DNA of 64,000 nt. Source: Tausonia pullulans (taxonomy: Eukaryota; Basidiomycota; Tremellomycetes; Cystofilobasidiales; Mrakiaceae). The translations under genes were made by a program, and so were the position numbers. The notes below the pieces were generated by a model that saw only the letters and a list, made by a program, of their open reading frames with translations, made no database searches and had not been told where the DNA came from. Each line of letters begins with the position of its first letter. Position 1 is the stretch's first letter. Below, one piece after another: positions 32,973-45,630 of the stretch. The stretch is from positions 434,001 through 498,000 of the forward strand of contig OX637637.1 of the NCBI GenBank assembly GCA_951802195.1, given 5' to 3'.

Positions 32973-35855
32973 AGAAGGCGACAGGGAGGTCAGTCAAGAC
33001 ACTGAGGACTGACAACGGAGGAGAGTACAAGTCAAAGGCATTCCAGACGTACCTCCGCCAACACGGCATCCTCCACCAGACGACCATCCCCGACACCCCC
33101 GAGCAGAACGGCAAGGCCGAGCGGGGGAATCGGACGATCGAGGAGAAGATCACCTGCCTCCTGCATGACTCCGACACCCTCGTCAACCGGGGATCGTACT
33201 GGGCCGAGGCGATGAACTGTGCGACGTACCTCATCAACCGCACTCCCACGTCGACCCTCGACGGCAAGACCCCCTACGAGGCACTCCACGGTGAGAAGCC
33301 TCCGCTTGCACACCTCCGCATATTCGGATCGATCGCGTACGCCCACGACAGAACGCACAAGAAGCATCAGTCCAAGACGATCAAGTGCATCTTCCTCGGG
33401 TACGGGGAGGACGAGGGCAAGAAGGCGTATCGGCTCCAGGTCTATGGAGACCCGAACAGGAGGATCCTCTTCTCCCGCAACGTCACGTTTGACGAGAGAT
33501 CGAACGGGCCCGGGGAGGCAGAGCTGCCGCTGGCAGTTGTCGACGACAAGGGGGAGGACAAGCGGGAAGGCGAGAAGACAGGAGGAGATGACAAGATGCC
33601 ACAGGAGCACAACTCGCAGAAGCACTACTCACAGGAGGAGCAGGAGCACGAAGCTCCCTCCGACATGGCACCGGCGCCAGCGGAACCGAGGCAGCGGCAA
33701 CAAGATGTCGCACCTCCAGCGTCCAGTGGGAGGCCGCAGCGCAGCAGGCAGCCACCTGCAGAGTATTGGAAACTCCCCCAGCATCAAGCATCATCCCATC
33801 ACACCGTCGAGGACCAGCCCTCTACCTACGAGGAGTTTGCAGGGTACGTGCCTCTTGCCAAGCCGTATCACCACCCTCCACGACCTCTCCCCACTCTCCC
33901 TCCACCGACAGTCCCCAAGACCTTCCACGACGCGCTCGAGAGCCCTCACGCCGAGTACTGGAAGGCAGCCATGGACGACGAGATGGAGTCGATGGAATCG
34001 AACGGAGTCTGGGAGCTCGTCGACGCGCCGCCGGACAGGAAGTCGGTGGGCGGCAGATGGGTCTACGCGCTGAAGAAGGACAACGACGGCCAGGTCGTCA
34101 AGTTCAAGGCCAGATGGGTAGCCAAGGGATACTCACAGAGGGAGGGCATTGACTACGAGGAGACGTACGCACCCGTCTCCCGCATGAACACCCTCCGCAT
34201 CTTCTTCGCCATCGCCGCCACCGACGATCTCGACCTCCTCCAGGGCGACTTCAAGACTGCGTTCCTCACCGCACCCCTCGTCGAGACGGTCTACATGGAC
34301 CAGCCGGAAGGGTACGAGATGAAGGGGGAGAGGAGCGGGCAGAAGCTCGTCGCTCACCTCCTCAAGGCTCTCTACGGCCTCAAGCAAGCCTCTCTCGCCT
34401 TCTACCTCCGGTCCAGCAGGTTCTTCGACACCATCGATCTCCACCACATCGAGGCAGACCACTGCCTGTACGTCGGGTGGAAGGACGGTCGACGGCGCCT
34501 CCTTGTGCAGTACGTGGATGACTTTGCGATTGCTGGGAGCAGGGATGATATCGAGGAGATCATGGAGGCGATCAAGGAGGAGTTCGTCATCGACGAACGA
34601 GGACAGCTGGACGGAGGGATGATGCTAGGGATGGAGGTCAAGCGGGACAGAGTCAGGAAGACCATCACGCTGACCCAGCGACGCTACGCGGACGATGTCC
34701 TCGAGCGGTTCGGTCTCAGCATCGCCAAGCCAGCACGGACGCCCATGGACGAGCACAAGCAGCTTGCCATCAGCGAGGGGTCCACGTCCGAGGACATGCG
34801 GGGAGCAGATCAGTCAATGTACCTCCAAGCAGTCGGCTCCCTCATGTACCTCATGGTCTGTACACGTCCAGACCTGGCCTATTCAGTGGGAGTCGTCAGC
34901 CGGTTCAGCCACGACCCCAAGGCCATCCATTGGGCAGCCATCAAGCGCATCCTGCGCTATGTCGCTCGCACCCGCTCCCACGGACTCACGCTGGGAGGAC
35001 ATCCCGACTCGCCGCTCGTCGAGGTTTGGACCGACTCGGACTACGCAGGCGACCACGAAACGCGCCGCTCCACGACTGGATTCGCCATCAAGGTCTATGG
35101 CAGCACCGTCGTATGGGTCAGTCGCAGGCAGAAGGCAATCAGCAGGTCCTCGCACGAGTCAGAGTACGTCGCTTTGTCTCAGGCCTGTCAAAACGTTGTC
35201 TGGGTCTCCAAGCTCCTGCAGCAGATCGGCTACATCGTCGACGACCCGATCCCCGTCCACGTCGACAACCAAGGGGCGATCGAGACGACGAAGAACGGCA
35301 ACCACTCGGAACGGACAAAGCACATCGATGTCGCGTACAAGTATGGACGCGAACTCCACCAGTCAGGCACCATCTCGCTCCGCTACTGCCCGACGGACTC
35401 GATGCTCGCAGACATTCTCACCAAGCCTTTGGGCTGGGAGAAGCTGGAGAGATTCAGAGGTGGGCTCGGGGTTGGGCTGGACAGTGCGGAGGAAGGGCTC
35501 GGCGCTGCGCTCGTCACGTCGAGTGGGAGTGTTGGAAATTGTGGTGGTGGCGCCGTGAGAGCGCCGCGCGGGGGCGCCGGACCCGTGTAGTGCTGGACCC
35601 GCGTAGCACTGGACCCGCGTCGTGCCAACCCGTGCACTGTTGGACCCGCGGAGTGCCAGACCCGCGTCAGAATATTTCTCGCCACAAAGCTAGACTATTT
35701 AAGCCCACGCTTCTTCTCTCCTGGCAGTGAACCTTCACTTGTTCTGAAGGTTCTCTACCAGGTTCGTACCTTTCCTTACATAGCCACTGCCTATATCACT
35801 TGTTCTGAAGGTTCTCTACCAGACCCTCTCTCTCGTTGGCAGGCTAATCGCAACA
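32973..35855 (+). mobile_element. Ty1/copia portion: integrase, reverse transcriptase, RNase H and LTR
   Basis: Carries integrase-type TDNGGEY, the reverse transcriptase motif YVDDFAIAG and RNase H (TKHIDVAYKYG), as in the whole-looking copy. It ends in an LTR (35530-35855, TGTTG...CAACA) whose U3 part differs clearly from the other copia LTRs and is built of repeated GGACCCGCG-like units. A fossil portion, not a complete element. Confidence 0.85.
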
Positions 35856-37668
35856 GCCTTCTCCACCGTCTTGCTCCAGTCCACAAACGTCTGGTACGCC
35901 TCCGACTTCCTCTCGAGGGCGAAGGACCAGTGGTACTGGGTGGCATCGTCCCAGATGGTCATCATGTACGACCTGCTCTGGTGGGAGGGGACTGGCATGG
36001 GTCCTTGGAGGTCAGAGTGGACGAGGTCGAGGACCTGCTTGGCCTTGGTGGTGGAGGTCGGGAAGGGAGACCGGTGCTGCTTCCCTTGGAGACAAGGTAC
36101 GCAGACTTGTTTGGCAAACTGCTGGATTTCGTCCTCGCTGACGTCGGGCAGAAGGTGGTCCTTGGCCAGGCGTTTCATGGCCGTCGGCGAGGCGTGGCCG
36201 AGTCTGCGGTGGAGGATCGCGACCTGCTCCTTCTCGTCGAGCTTGTATGCGGCGGCAGTGTCGCCCATCTTGGTGCGTCCTGCGGCGCGTCCTGCGGTGT
36301 GGATGTCGAGCTTCCAGAGATTCCTTCCCCAGCTGACTCCCTTCATGAACGTCTTCCCACCCTTCCTGAACTCACAGTGGTCCCCCCTGAAGACGACCTC
36401 GGCGCCACGCTTGGTGAGCTGGCCGACGGAGAGCAGGTTGGCAAAGTGGGGGATGTAGTAGACGTTGGAGATCCGGTAGGCGAGCTCGTTGCCGTTGATT
36501 CTGGTGGTGACGTGCATGTGGCCCCTGCCAACGGTGTTGACCGTCTGGTTGTCTGCTACCCTGATGGCAGTGACAAAGGGCTCAAAGTCGACGAGATCCG
36601 CGCGGTTGCTGGTGATGTGGTTGCTGCAACCGGTGTCTGCGATCCACGGCGTCTTGTTGGTGTTGGTGGCGACAGAGTGGGCCGACTGGATGAGTCCGGC
36701 TCTTGCTCCGTTCGTCCGGTGCTGGGGCAATGGCTCGCCGGCCAAGAGTCCCCAGGCGTCCGAAGCGTTCCAAGCGTCGCTGGATGCCTTGCTGGCATTC
36801 CTTCCTCCCTCCTCCTTCCTTCTCCCGTGTTCCCTCCTCCTATCCCTTCTGCCTCCCTTCCCTTGGTGATCCTTCGGCTTGCCAACCATGCTGTAGCACT
36901 CTGCCTTGAAGTGCCCCTTCTTCCCGCACGCGTGGCAGACTGCCGTCGCCTTGTCGACCTTGAGGGCCGAGTCCTCGGTGGAGTGACTGCCGCCAGATCG
37001 AGAGGACTTGGTGCGGATGTGGGAGAGGAGCGAGGTGGTGACGAGCTTCGGTGTGAGCACCTTCTCGGATTCCTGGTACTGGAGGGAGACGACGTCTGCG
37101 AACGTCTCGAGGGATGGGGGAAGGCCAGAGAGGAACTGGAGGGCGAGCTGTTCGGGGTTCTTGATGACGTCCATGTTGAGAGACTCTGCCTCTGCGACTA
37201 GGGTCTCGAACTCCTCGATGTAGGCCTGCGCTGACGAGCCTTCGTCCATCCGCAGGTCCCTCAGCTTCTTCTGCACGATGAGCTTCCCTGCCGTGCCTTC
37301 GACCTTGTGGCTAGTCTTGAGGATATCCCATGCCTCCTTTGCTGTCTCGCACGCGGCGATCCGCAGGAGGTTCCCGTCCGAGACTGCCATCTGGATGCGG
37401 TGGAGAGCGAACTCGTTCCTCTCGTCCCATGTCGAGGCGGCGAGGGAGCCTGCTGCGTCTTCTGCAGTGGCGACTGGCCTCGTCTCTGTGCCCAAGACGA
37501 GGGACTTGCACTTGCACTCCGAGAGCGCGATCTGCATGCGGATGGACCAGGTGGGGTAGTTGGATCCATCGAGCTTGTCGAGCTTGAAGAGTCGGAGGTG
37601 CTTCTCGGTGGCGAATGGCGACGACATGGCGGTAGTGTAGCGTGTTGTTGCAAGTGGTGCTGATAACG
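35856..37668 (-). mobile_element. Ty1/copia portion: leader, gag, protease, start of integrase
   Basis: Gag (SNYPTWSIRMQIAL), zinc knuckle (CHACGKKGHFKAEC), aspartic protease (IADTGCSNHIT) and the integrase Zn-binding part (LHRRLGHASPTAMKRL). It shares the LTR at 37669-38012 with the adjacent whole-looking element. An element portion only. Confidence 0.85.
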
Positions 37669-38012
37669 TGTTGCGATTAGTGTTGCGATTAGCCTGCCAA
37701 CGAGAGAGGGTCTGGTAGAGAACCTTCAGAACAAGTGAAGATAGGCAGTGGCTACGAAAGGTACGAACCTGGTAGAGAACCTTCAGAACAAGTGAAGGTC
37801 CACTGCCAGGAGAGAAGAAGTGAGCTTAAATAGTGTAGCTATGCGGCAAGGAATATTCAAAAGCTGTGCGCGGCACTCCGCAGCTTTGGCACTCCGCGCA
37901 GCGCTCTCACGGCGCCACCACACAGTCACCACAGCCACCACAGCCACCACAGCCTCCACAGCCTCCACAGCCTCCACAGCCTCCACAGCCACCACAGCCA
38001 CAATCTTCAACA
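37669..38012 (-). repeat. Copia LTR (left copy)
   Basis: 344 bases. Holds a TATTTAAGC TATA-like box (about 37825-37834 on the - strand), two direct copies of a segment of about 25 bases containing the hairpin CCTTCA...TGAAGG, and a minisatellite of CCACAGCCT/CCACAGCCA units (about 37930-38000). Confidence 0.88.
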
Positions 38013-41000
38013 CTCCCACTCGCCGTGACGAGCGCAGCGTCGAGCCCTTCCTGCGCACTGCCTGGCCCAACCCCAAGTCCACCTCTGAATCTCTCCAGCT
38101 TCTCCCAGCTCAAAGGCTTGGTGAGAATGTCTGCGAGCATCGAGTCCGTCGGGCAGTAGCGGAGCGAGATGGTGCCTGACTGGTGGAGTTCGCGTCCATA
38201 CTTGTACGCGACATCGATGTGCTTTGTCCGTTCCGAGTGGTTGCCGTTCTTCGTCGTCTCGATCGCCCCTTGGTTGTCGACGTGGACGGGGATCGGGTCG
38301 TCGACGATGTATCCGATCTGCTGCAGGAGCTTGGAGACCCAGACAACGTTTTGACAGGCCTGAGACAAAGCGACGTACTCTGACTCGTGCGAGGACCTGC
38401 TGATTGCCTTCTGCCTGCGACTGACCCATACGACGGTGCTGCCATAGACCTTGATGGCGAATCCAGTCGTGGAGCGGCGTGTTTCGTGGTCGCCTGCGTA
38501 GTCCGAGTCGGTCCAAACCTCGACGAGCGGCGAGTCGGGATGTCCTCCCAGCGTGAGTCCGTGGGAGCGGGTGCGAGCGACATAGCGCAGGATGCGCTTG
38601 ATGGCTGCCCAATGGATGGCCTTGGGGTCGTGGCTGAACCGGCTGACGACTCCCACTGAATAGGCCAGGTCTGGACGTGTACAGACCATGAGGTACATGA
38701 GGGAGCCGACTGCTTGGAGGTACATTGACTGATCTGCTCCCCGCATGTCCTCGGACGTGGACCCCTCGCTGATGGCAAGCTGCTTGTGCTCGTCCATGGG
38801 CGTCCGTGCTGGCTTGGCGATGCTGAGACCGAACCGCTCGAGGACATCGTCCGCGTAGCGTCGCTGGGTCAGCGTGATGGTCTTCCTGACTCTGTCCCGC
38901 TTGACCTCCATCCCTAGCATCATCCCTCCGTCCAGCTGTCCTCGTTCGTCGATGACGAACTCCTCCTTGATCGCCTCCATGATCTCCTCGATATCATCCC
39001 TGCTCCCAGCAATCGCAAAGTCATCCACGTACTGCACAAGGAGGCGCCGTCGACCGTCCTTCCACCCGACGTACAGGCAGTGGTCTGCCTCGATGTGGTG
39101 GAGATCGATGGTGTCGAAGAACCTGCTGGACCGGAGGTAGAAGGCGAGAGAGGCTTGCTTGAGGCCGTAGAGAGCCTTGAGGAGGTGAGCGACGAGCTTC
39201 TGCCCGCTCCTCTCCCCCTTCATCTCGTACCCTTCCGGCTGGTCCATGTAGACCGTCTCGACGAGGGGTGCGGTGAGGAACGCAGTCTTGAAGTCGCCCT
39301 GGAGGAGGTCGAGATCGTCGGTGGCGGCGATGGCGAAGAAGATGCGGAGGGTGTTCATGCGGGAGACGGGTGCGTACGTCTCCTCGTAGTCAATGCCCTC
39401 CCTCTGTGAGTATCCCTTGGCTACCCATCTGGCCTTGAACTTGACGACCTGGCCGTCGTTGTCCTTCTTCAGCGCGTAGACCCATCTGCCGCCCACCGAC
39501 TTCCTGTCCGGCGGCGCGTCGACGAGCTCCCAGACTCCGTTCGATTCCATCGACTCCATCTCGTCGTCCATGGCTGCCTTCCAGTACTCGGCGTGAGGGC
39601 TCTCGAGCGCGTCGTGGAAGGTCTTGGGGACTGTCGGTGGAGGGAGAGTGGGGAGAGGTCGTGGAGGGTGGTGATACGGCTTGGCAAGAGGCACGTACCC
39701 TGCAAACTCCTCGTAGGTAGAGGGCTGGTCCTCGACGGTGTGATGGGATGATGCTTGATGCTGGGGGAGTTTCCAATACTCTGCAGGTGGCTGCCTGCTG
39801 CGCTGCGGCCTCCCACTGGACGCTGGAGGTGCGACATCTTGTTGCCGCTGCCTCGGTTCCGCTGGCGCCGGTGCCATGTCGGAGGGAGCTTCGTGCTCCT
39901 GCTCCTCCTGTGAGTAGTGCTTCTGCGAGTTGTGCTCCTGTGGCATCTTGTCATCTCCTCCTGTCTTCTCGCCTTCCCGCTTGTCCTCCCCCTTGTCGTC
40001 GACAACTGCCAGCGGCAGCTCTGCCTCCCCGGGCCCGTTCGATCTCTCGTCAAACGTGACGTTGCGGGAGAAGAGGATCCTCCTGTTCGGGTCTCCATAG
40101 ACCTGGAGCCGATACGCCTTCTTGCCCTCGTCCTCCCCGTACCCGAGGAAGATGCACTTGATCGTCTTGGACTGATGCTTCTTGTGCGTTCTGTCGTGGG
40201 CGTACGCGATCGATCCGAATATGCGGAGGTGTGCAAGCGGAGGCTTCTCACCGTGGAGTGCCTCGTAGGGGGTCTTGCCGTCGAGGGTCGACGTGGGAGT
40301 GCGGTTGATGAGGTACGTCGCACAGTTCATCGCCTCGGCCCAGTACGATCCCCGGTTGACGAGGGTGTCGGAGTCATGCAGGAGGCAGGTGATCTTCTCC
40401 TCGATCGTCCGATTCCCCCGCTCGGCCTTGCCGTTCTGCTCGGGGGTGTTGGGGATGGTCGTCTGGTGGAGGATGCCGTGTTGGCGGAGGTACGTCTGGA
40501 ATGCCTTTGACTTGTACTCTCCTCCGTTGTCAGTCCTCAGTGTCTTGACTGACCTCCCTGTCGCCTTCTCCACCCTCTTGCTCCAGTCCACAAACGTCTG
40601 GTACGCCTCCGACTTCCTCTCGAGGGCGAAGGACCAGTGGTACTGGGTGGCATCGTCCCAGATGGTCATCATGTACGACCTGTTCTGGTGGGAGGGGACT
40701 GGCATGGGTCCTTGGAGGTCAGAGTGGACGAGGTCGAGGACCTGCTTGGCCTTGGTGGTGGAGGTCGGGAAGGGAGACCGGTGCTGCTTCCCTTGGAGAC
40801 AAGGTACGCAGACTTGTTTGGCAAACTGCTGGATTTCGTCCTCGCTGACGTCGGGCAGAAGGTGGTCCTTGGCCAGGCGTTTCATGGCCGTCGGCGAGGC
40901 GTGGCCGAGTCTACGGTGGAGGATCGCGACCTGCTCCTTCTCGTCGAGCTTGTATGCTGCAGTGTCGCCCATCTTGGTGCGTCCTGCGGCGCGTCCTGCG

Positions 41001-42372
41001 GTGTGGATGTCGAGCTTCCAGAGATTCCTTCCCCAGCTGACTCCCTTCATGAACGTCTTCCCACCCTTCCTGAACTCACAGTGGTCCCCCCTGAAGACGA
41101 CCTCGGCGCCACGCTTGGTGAGCTGGCCGACGGAGAGCAGGTTGGCAAAGTGGGGGATGTAGTAGACGTTGGAGATCCGGTAGGCGAGCTCGTTGCCGTT
41201 GATTCTGGCGGTGACGTGCATGTGGCCCCTGCCGACGGTGTTGACCGTCTGTTTGTCTGCTACCCTGATGGCAGTGACGAAGGGCTCAAAGTCGACGAGA
41301 TCCGCGCGGTTGCTGGTGATGTGGTTGCTGCAACCGGTGTCTGCGATCCACGGCGTCTTGTTGGTGTTGGTGGCGACAGAGTGGGCCGACTGGATGAGTC
41401 CGGCTCTTGCTCCGTTCGTCCGGTGCTGGGGCAATGGCTCGCCGGCCAAGAGTCCCCAGGCGTCCGAAGCGTTCCAAGCGTCGCTGGATGCCTTGCTGGC
41501 ATTCCTTCCTCCCTCCTCCTTCCTTCTCCCGTGTTCCCTCCTCCTATCCCTTCTGCCTCCCTTCCCTTGGTGATCCTTCGGCTTGCCAACCATGCTGTAG
41601 CACTCTGCCTTGAAGTGCCCCTTCTTCCCGCACGCGTGGCAGACTGCCGTCGCCTTGTCGACCTTGAGGGCCGAGTCCTCGGTGGAGTGACTGCCGCCAG
41701 ATCGAGAGGACTTGGTGCGGATGTGGGAGAGGAGCGAGGTGGTGACGAGCTTCGGTGTGAGCACCTTCTCGGATTCCTGGTACTGGAGGGAGACGACGTC
41801 TGCGAACGTCTCGAGGGATGGGGGAAGGCCAGAGAGGAACTGGAGGGCGAGCTGTTCGGGGTTCTTGATGACGTCCATGTTGAGAGACTCTGCCTCTGCG
41901 ACTAGGGTCTCGAACTCCTCGATGTAGGCCTGCGCTGACGAGCCTTCGTCCATCCGCAGGTCCCTCAGCTTCTTCTGCACGATGAGCTTCCCTGCCGTGC
42001 CTTCGACCTTGTGGCTAGTCTTGAGGATATCCCATGCCTCCTTTGCTGTCTCGCACGCGGCGATCCGCAGGAGGTTCCCGTCCGAGACTGCCATCTGGAT
42101 GCGGTGGAGAGCGAACTCGTTCCTCTCGTCCCATGTCGAGGCGGCGAGGGAGCCTGCTGCGTCTTCTGCAGTGGCGACTGGCCTCGTCTCTGTGCCCAAG
42201 ACGAGGGACTTGCACTTGCACTCCGAGAGCGCGATCTGCATGCGGATGGACCAGGTGGGGTAGTTGGATCCATCGAGCTTGTCGAGCTTGAAGAGTCGGA
42301 GGTGCTTCTCGGTGGCGAATGGCGACGACATGGCGGTAGTGTAGCGTGTTGTTGCAAGTGGTGCTGATAACG

Positions 42373-42716
42373 TGTTGCGATTAGTGTTGCGATTAGCCTG
42401 CCAACGAGAGAGGGTCTGGTAGAGAACCTTCAGAACAAGTGAAGATAGGCAGTGGCTACGAAAGGTACGAACCTGGTAGAGAACCTTCAGAACAAGTGAA
42501 GGTCCACTGCCAGGAGAGAAGAAGTGAGCTTAAATAGTGTAGCTATGCGGCAAGGAATATTCAAAAGCTGTGCGCGGCACTCCGCAGCTTTGGCACTCCG
42601 CGCAGCGCTCTCACGGCGCCACCACACAGTCACCACAGCCACCACAGCCACCACAGCCTCCACAGCCTCCACAGCCTCCACAGCCTCCACAGCCACCACA
42701 GCCACAATCTTCAACA
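42373..42716 (-). repeat. Copia LTR (right copy, shared with the neighbouring portion)
   Basis: Same sequence and length as the LTR at 37669-38012 by eye, including the CCACAGCC(T/A) minisatellite. It ends the element portion at 42717-45273 and starts the whole-looking one. Confidence 0.88.
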
Positions 42717-45273
42717 CTCCCACTCGCCGTGACGAGCGCAGCGTCGAGCCCTTCCTGCGCACTGCCTGGCCCAACCCCAAGTCCACCTCTGAATCTCTCC
42801 AGCTTCTCCCAGCTCAAAGGCTTGGTGAGAATGTCTGCGAGCATCGAGTCCGTCGGGCAGTAGCGGAGCGAGATGGTGCCTGACTGGTGGAGTTCGCGTC
42901 CATACTTGTACGCGACATCGATGTGCTTTGTCCGTTCCGAGTGGTTGCCGTTCTTCGTCGTCTCGATCGCCCCTTGGTTGTCGACGTGGACGGGGATCGG
43001 GTCGTCGACGATGTATCCGATCTGCTGCAGGAGCTTGGAGACCCAGACAACGTTTTGACAGGCCTGAGACAAAGCGACGTACTCTGACTCGTGCGAGGAC
43101 CTGCTGATTGCCTTCTGCCTGCGACTGACCCATACGACGGTGCTGCCATAGACCTTGATGGCGAATCCAGTCGTGGAGCGGCGTGTTTCGTGGTCGCCTG
43201 CGTAGTCCGAGTCGGTCCAAACCTCGACGAGCGGCGAGTCGGGATGTCCTCCCAGCGTGAGTCCGTGGGAGCGGGTGCGAGCGACATAGCGCAGGATGCG
43301 CTTGATGGCTGCCCAATGGATGGCCTTGGGGTCGTGGCTGAACCGGCTGACGACTCCCACTGAATAGGCCAGGTCTGGACGTGTACAGACCATGAGGTAC
43401 ATGAGGGAGCCGACTGCTTGGAGGTACATTGACTGATCTGCTCCCCGCATGTCCTCGGACGTGGACCCCTCGCTGATGGCAAGCTGCTTGTGCTCGTCCA
43501 TGGGCGTCCGTGCTGGCTTGGCGATGCTGAGACCGAACCGCTCGAGGACATCGTCCGCGTAGCGTCGCTGGGTCAGCGTGATGGTCTTCCTGACTCTGTC
43601 CCGCTTGACCTCCATCCCTAGCATCATCCCTCCGTCCAGCTGTCCTCGTTCGTCGATGACGAACTCCTCCTTGATCGCCTCCATGATCTCCTCGATATCA
43701 TCCCTGCTCCCAGCAATCGCAAAGTCATCCACGTACTGCACAAGGAGGCGCCGTCGACCGTCCTTCCACCCGACGTACAGGCAGTGGTCTGCCTCGATGT
43801 GGTGGAGATCGATGGTGTCGAAGAACCTGCTGGACCGGAGGTAGAAGGCGAGAGAGGCTTGCTTGAGGCCGTAGAGAGCCTTGAGGAGGTGAGCGACGAG
43901 CTTCTGCCCGCTCCTCTCCCCCTTCATCTCGTACCCTTCCGGCTGGTCCATGTAGACCGTCTCGACGAGGGGTGCGGTGAGGAACGCAGTCTTGAAGTCG
44001 CCCTGGAGGAGGTCGAGATCGTCGGTGGCGGCGATGGCGAAGAAGATGCGGAGGGTGTTCATGCGGGAGACGGGTGCGTACGTCTCCTCGTAGTCAATGC
44101 CCTCCCTCTGTGAGTATCCCTTGGCTACCCATCTGGCCTTGAACTTGACGACCTGGCCGTCGTTGTCCTTCTTCAGCGCGTAGACCCATCTGCCGCCCAC
44201 CGACTTCCTGTCCGGCGGCGCGTCGACGAGCTCCCAGACTCCGTTCGATTCCATCGACTCCATCTCGTCGTCCATGGCTGCCTTCCAGTACTCGGCGTGA
44301 GGGCTCTCGAGCGCGTCGTGGAAGGTCTTGGGGACTGTCGGTGGAGGGAGAGTGGGGAGAGGTCGTGGAGGGTGGTGATACGGCTTGGCAAGAGGCACGT
44401 ACCCTGCAAACTCCTCGTAGGTAGAGGGCTGGTCCTCGACGGTGTGATGGGATGATGCTTGATGCTGGGGGAGTTTCCAATACTCTGCAGGTGGCTGCCT
44501 GCTGCGCTGCGGCCTCCCACTGGACGCTGGAGGTGCGACATCTTGTTGCCGCTGCCTCGGTTCCGCTGGCGCCGGTGCCATGTCGGAGGGAGCTTCGTGC
44601 TCCTGCTCCTCCTGTGAGTAGTGCTTCTGCGAGTTGTGCTCCTGTGGCATCTTGTCATCTCCTCCTGTCTTCTCGCCTTCCCGCTTGTCCTCCCCCTTGT
44701 CGTCGACAACTGCCAGCGGCAGCTCTGCCTCCCCGGGCCCGTTCGATCTCTCGTCAAACGTGACGTTGCGGGAGAAGAGGATCCTCCTGTTCGGGTCTCC
44801 ATAGACCTGGAGCCGATACGCCTTCTTGCCCTCGTCCTCCCCGTACCCGAGGAAGATGCACTTGATCGTCTTGGACTGATGCTTCTTGTGCGTTCTGTCG
44901 TGGGCGTACGCGATCGATCCGAATATGCGGAGGTGTGCAAGCGGAGGCTTCTCACCGTGGAGTGCCTCGTAGGGGGTCTTGCCGTCGAGGGTCGACGTGG
45001 GAGTGCGGTTGATGAGGTACGTCGCACAGTTCATCGCCTCGGCCCAGTACGATCCCCGGTTGACGAGGGTGTCGGAGTCATGCAGGAGGCAGGTGATCTT
45101 CTCCTCGATCGTCCGATTCCCCCGCTCGGCCTTGCCGTTCTGCTCGGGGGTGTCGGGGATGGTCGTCTGGTGGAGGATGCCGTGTTGGCGGAGGTACGTC
45201 TGGAATGCCTTTGACTTGTACTCTCCTCCGTTGTCAGTCCTCAGTGTCTTGACTGACCTCCCTGTCGCCTTCT
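42717..45273 (-). mobile_element. Ty1/copia portion: integrase, reverse transcriptase, RNase H
   Basis: Same protein sequence as the matching part of the whole-looking element. It borders the gypsy LTR at 45274 and is the right arm of the inverted repeat with 32973-35529. Confidence 0.87.
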
Positions 45274-45630
45274 TGTCAGGATCTTACGGGTTCACCATAT
45301 AGGCTCCGCGCTTATGTGGCTGCAGAATCTCGCGGACCCGCCACCTCGGCTCCTCGACTTTGTAGCATCGCCCTTAATTGCTCAGCTTCCATATTCTTAG
45401 CCTCTCTTCAGCCACACTGTCCCACTCTCTTTGTTTCTTACCCTTGGCCCATAAGACGCTTAGTTCATCGTACCTTTTGTTCTGCACTCTGACTACCATT
45501 TGGATTCGATAAACCTGCCCAAGACCCCCAAGCGAGCCTGTGTCACTATCAGCCCTTCAGTCTACGGTTCCATCTACGCCCCTCCTCCCACTCATCATCC
45601 TCCGCCGTGAACCTTGGGCCAATCCTAACA
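45274..45630 (+). repeat. Gypsy LTR, left
   Basis: 357 bases, TGTCAGG...CTAACA; joined on its left to copia integrase sequence. Its inverted twin is at 32616-32972. Confidence 0.87.

Larger units (their letters stand above)
37669..42716 (-). mobile_element. Ty1/copia retrotransposon, looks whole
   Basis: About 5.05 kb with 344-base LTRs at 37669-38012 and 42373-42716 that look the same by eye (TGTTG...CAACA, 5-base terminal inverted repeats). One gag-pol open frame (42331-37907, 1474 residues) in the copia order: gag, zinc knuckle CHACGKKGHFKAEC, protease DTGCSNH, integrase (HRRLGHAS..., HSDLQGPM, TDNGGEY), reverse transcriptase YVDDFAIAG, RNase H. The frame runs into the 5' part of the LTR. 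A TTATCAGC tract just inside the 5' LTR resembles a tRNA primer site. LTR identity indicates a very recent insertion, or gene conversion or collapse during assembly. No breaks noticed. Confidence 0.9.

Noticed and set aside
33219-34073. 284-residue Arg/Ser-rich frame (twins at 39469 and 44173)
   Set aside because: Alternative frame of the copia pol; Ser/Arg/Thr bias typical of a shadow.
35930-37201. 423-residue + frame (and its twin at 40637-41905)
   Set aside because: Antisense of copia gag/protease sequence; repeats with the element and has no independent motifs.
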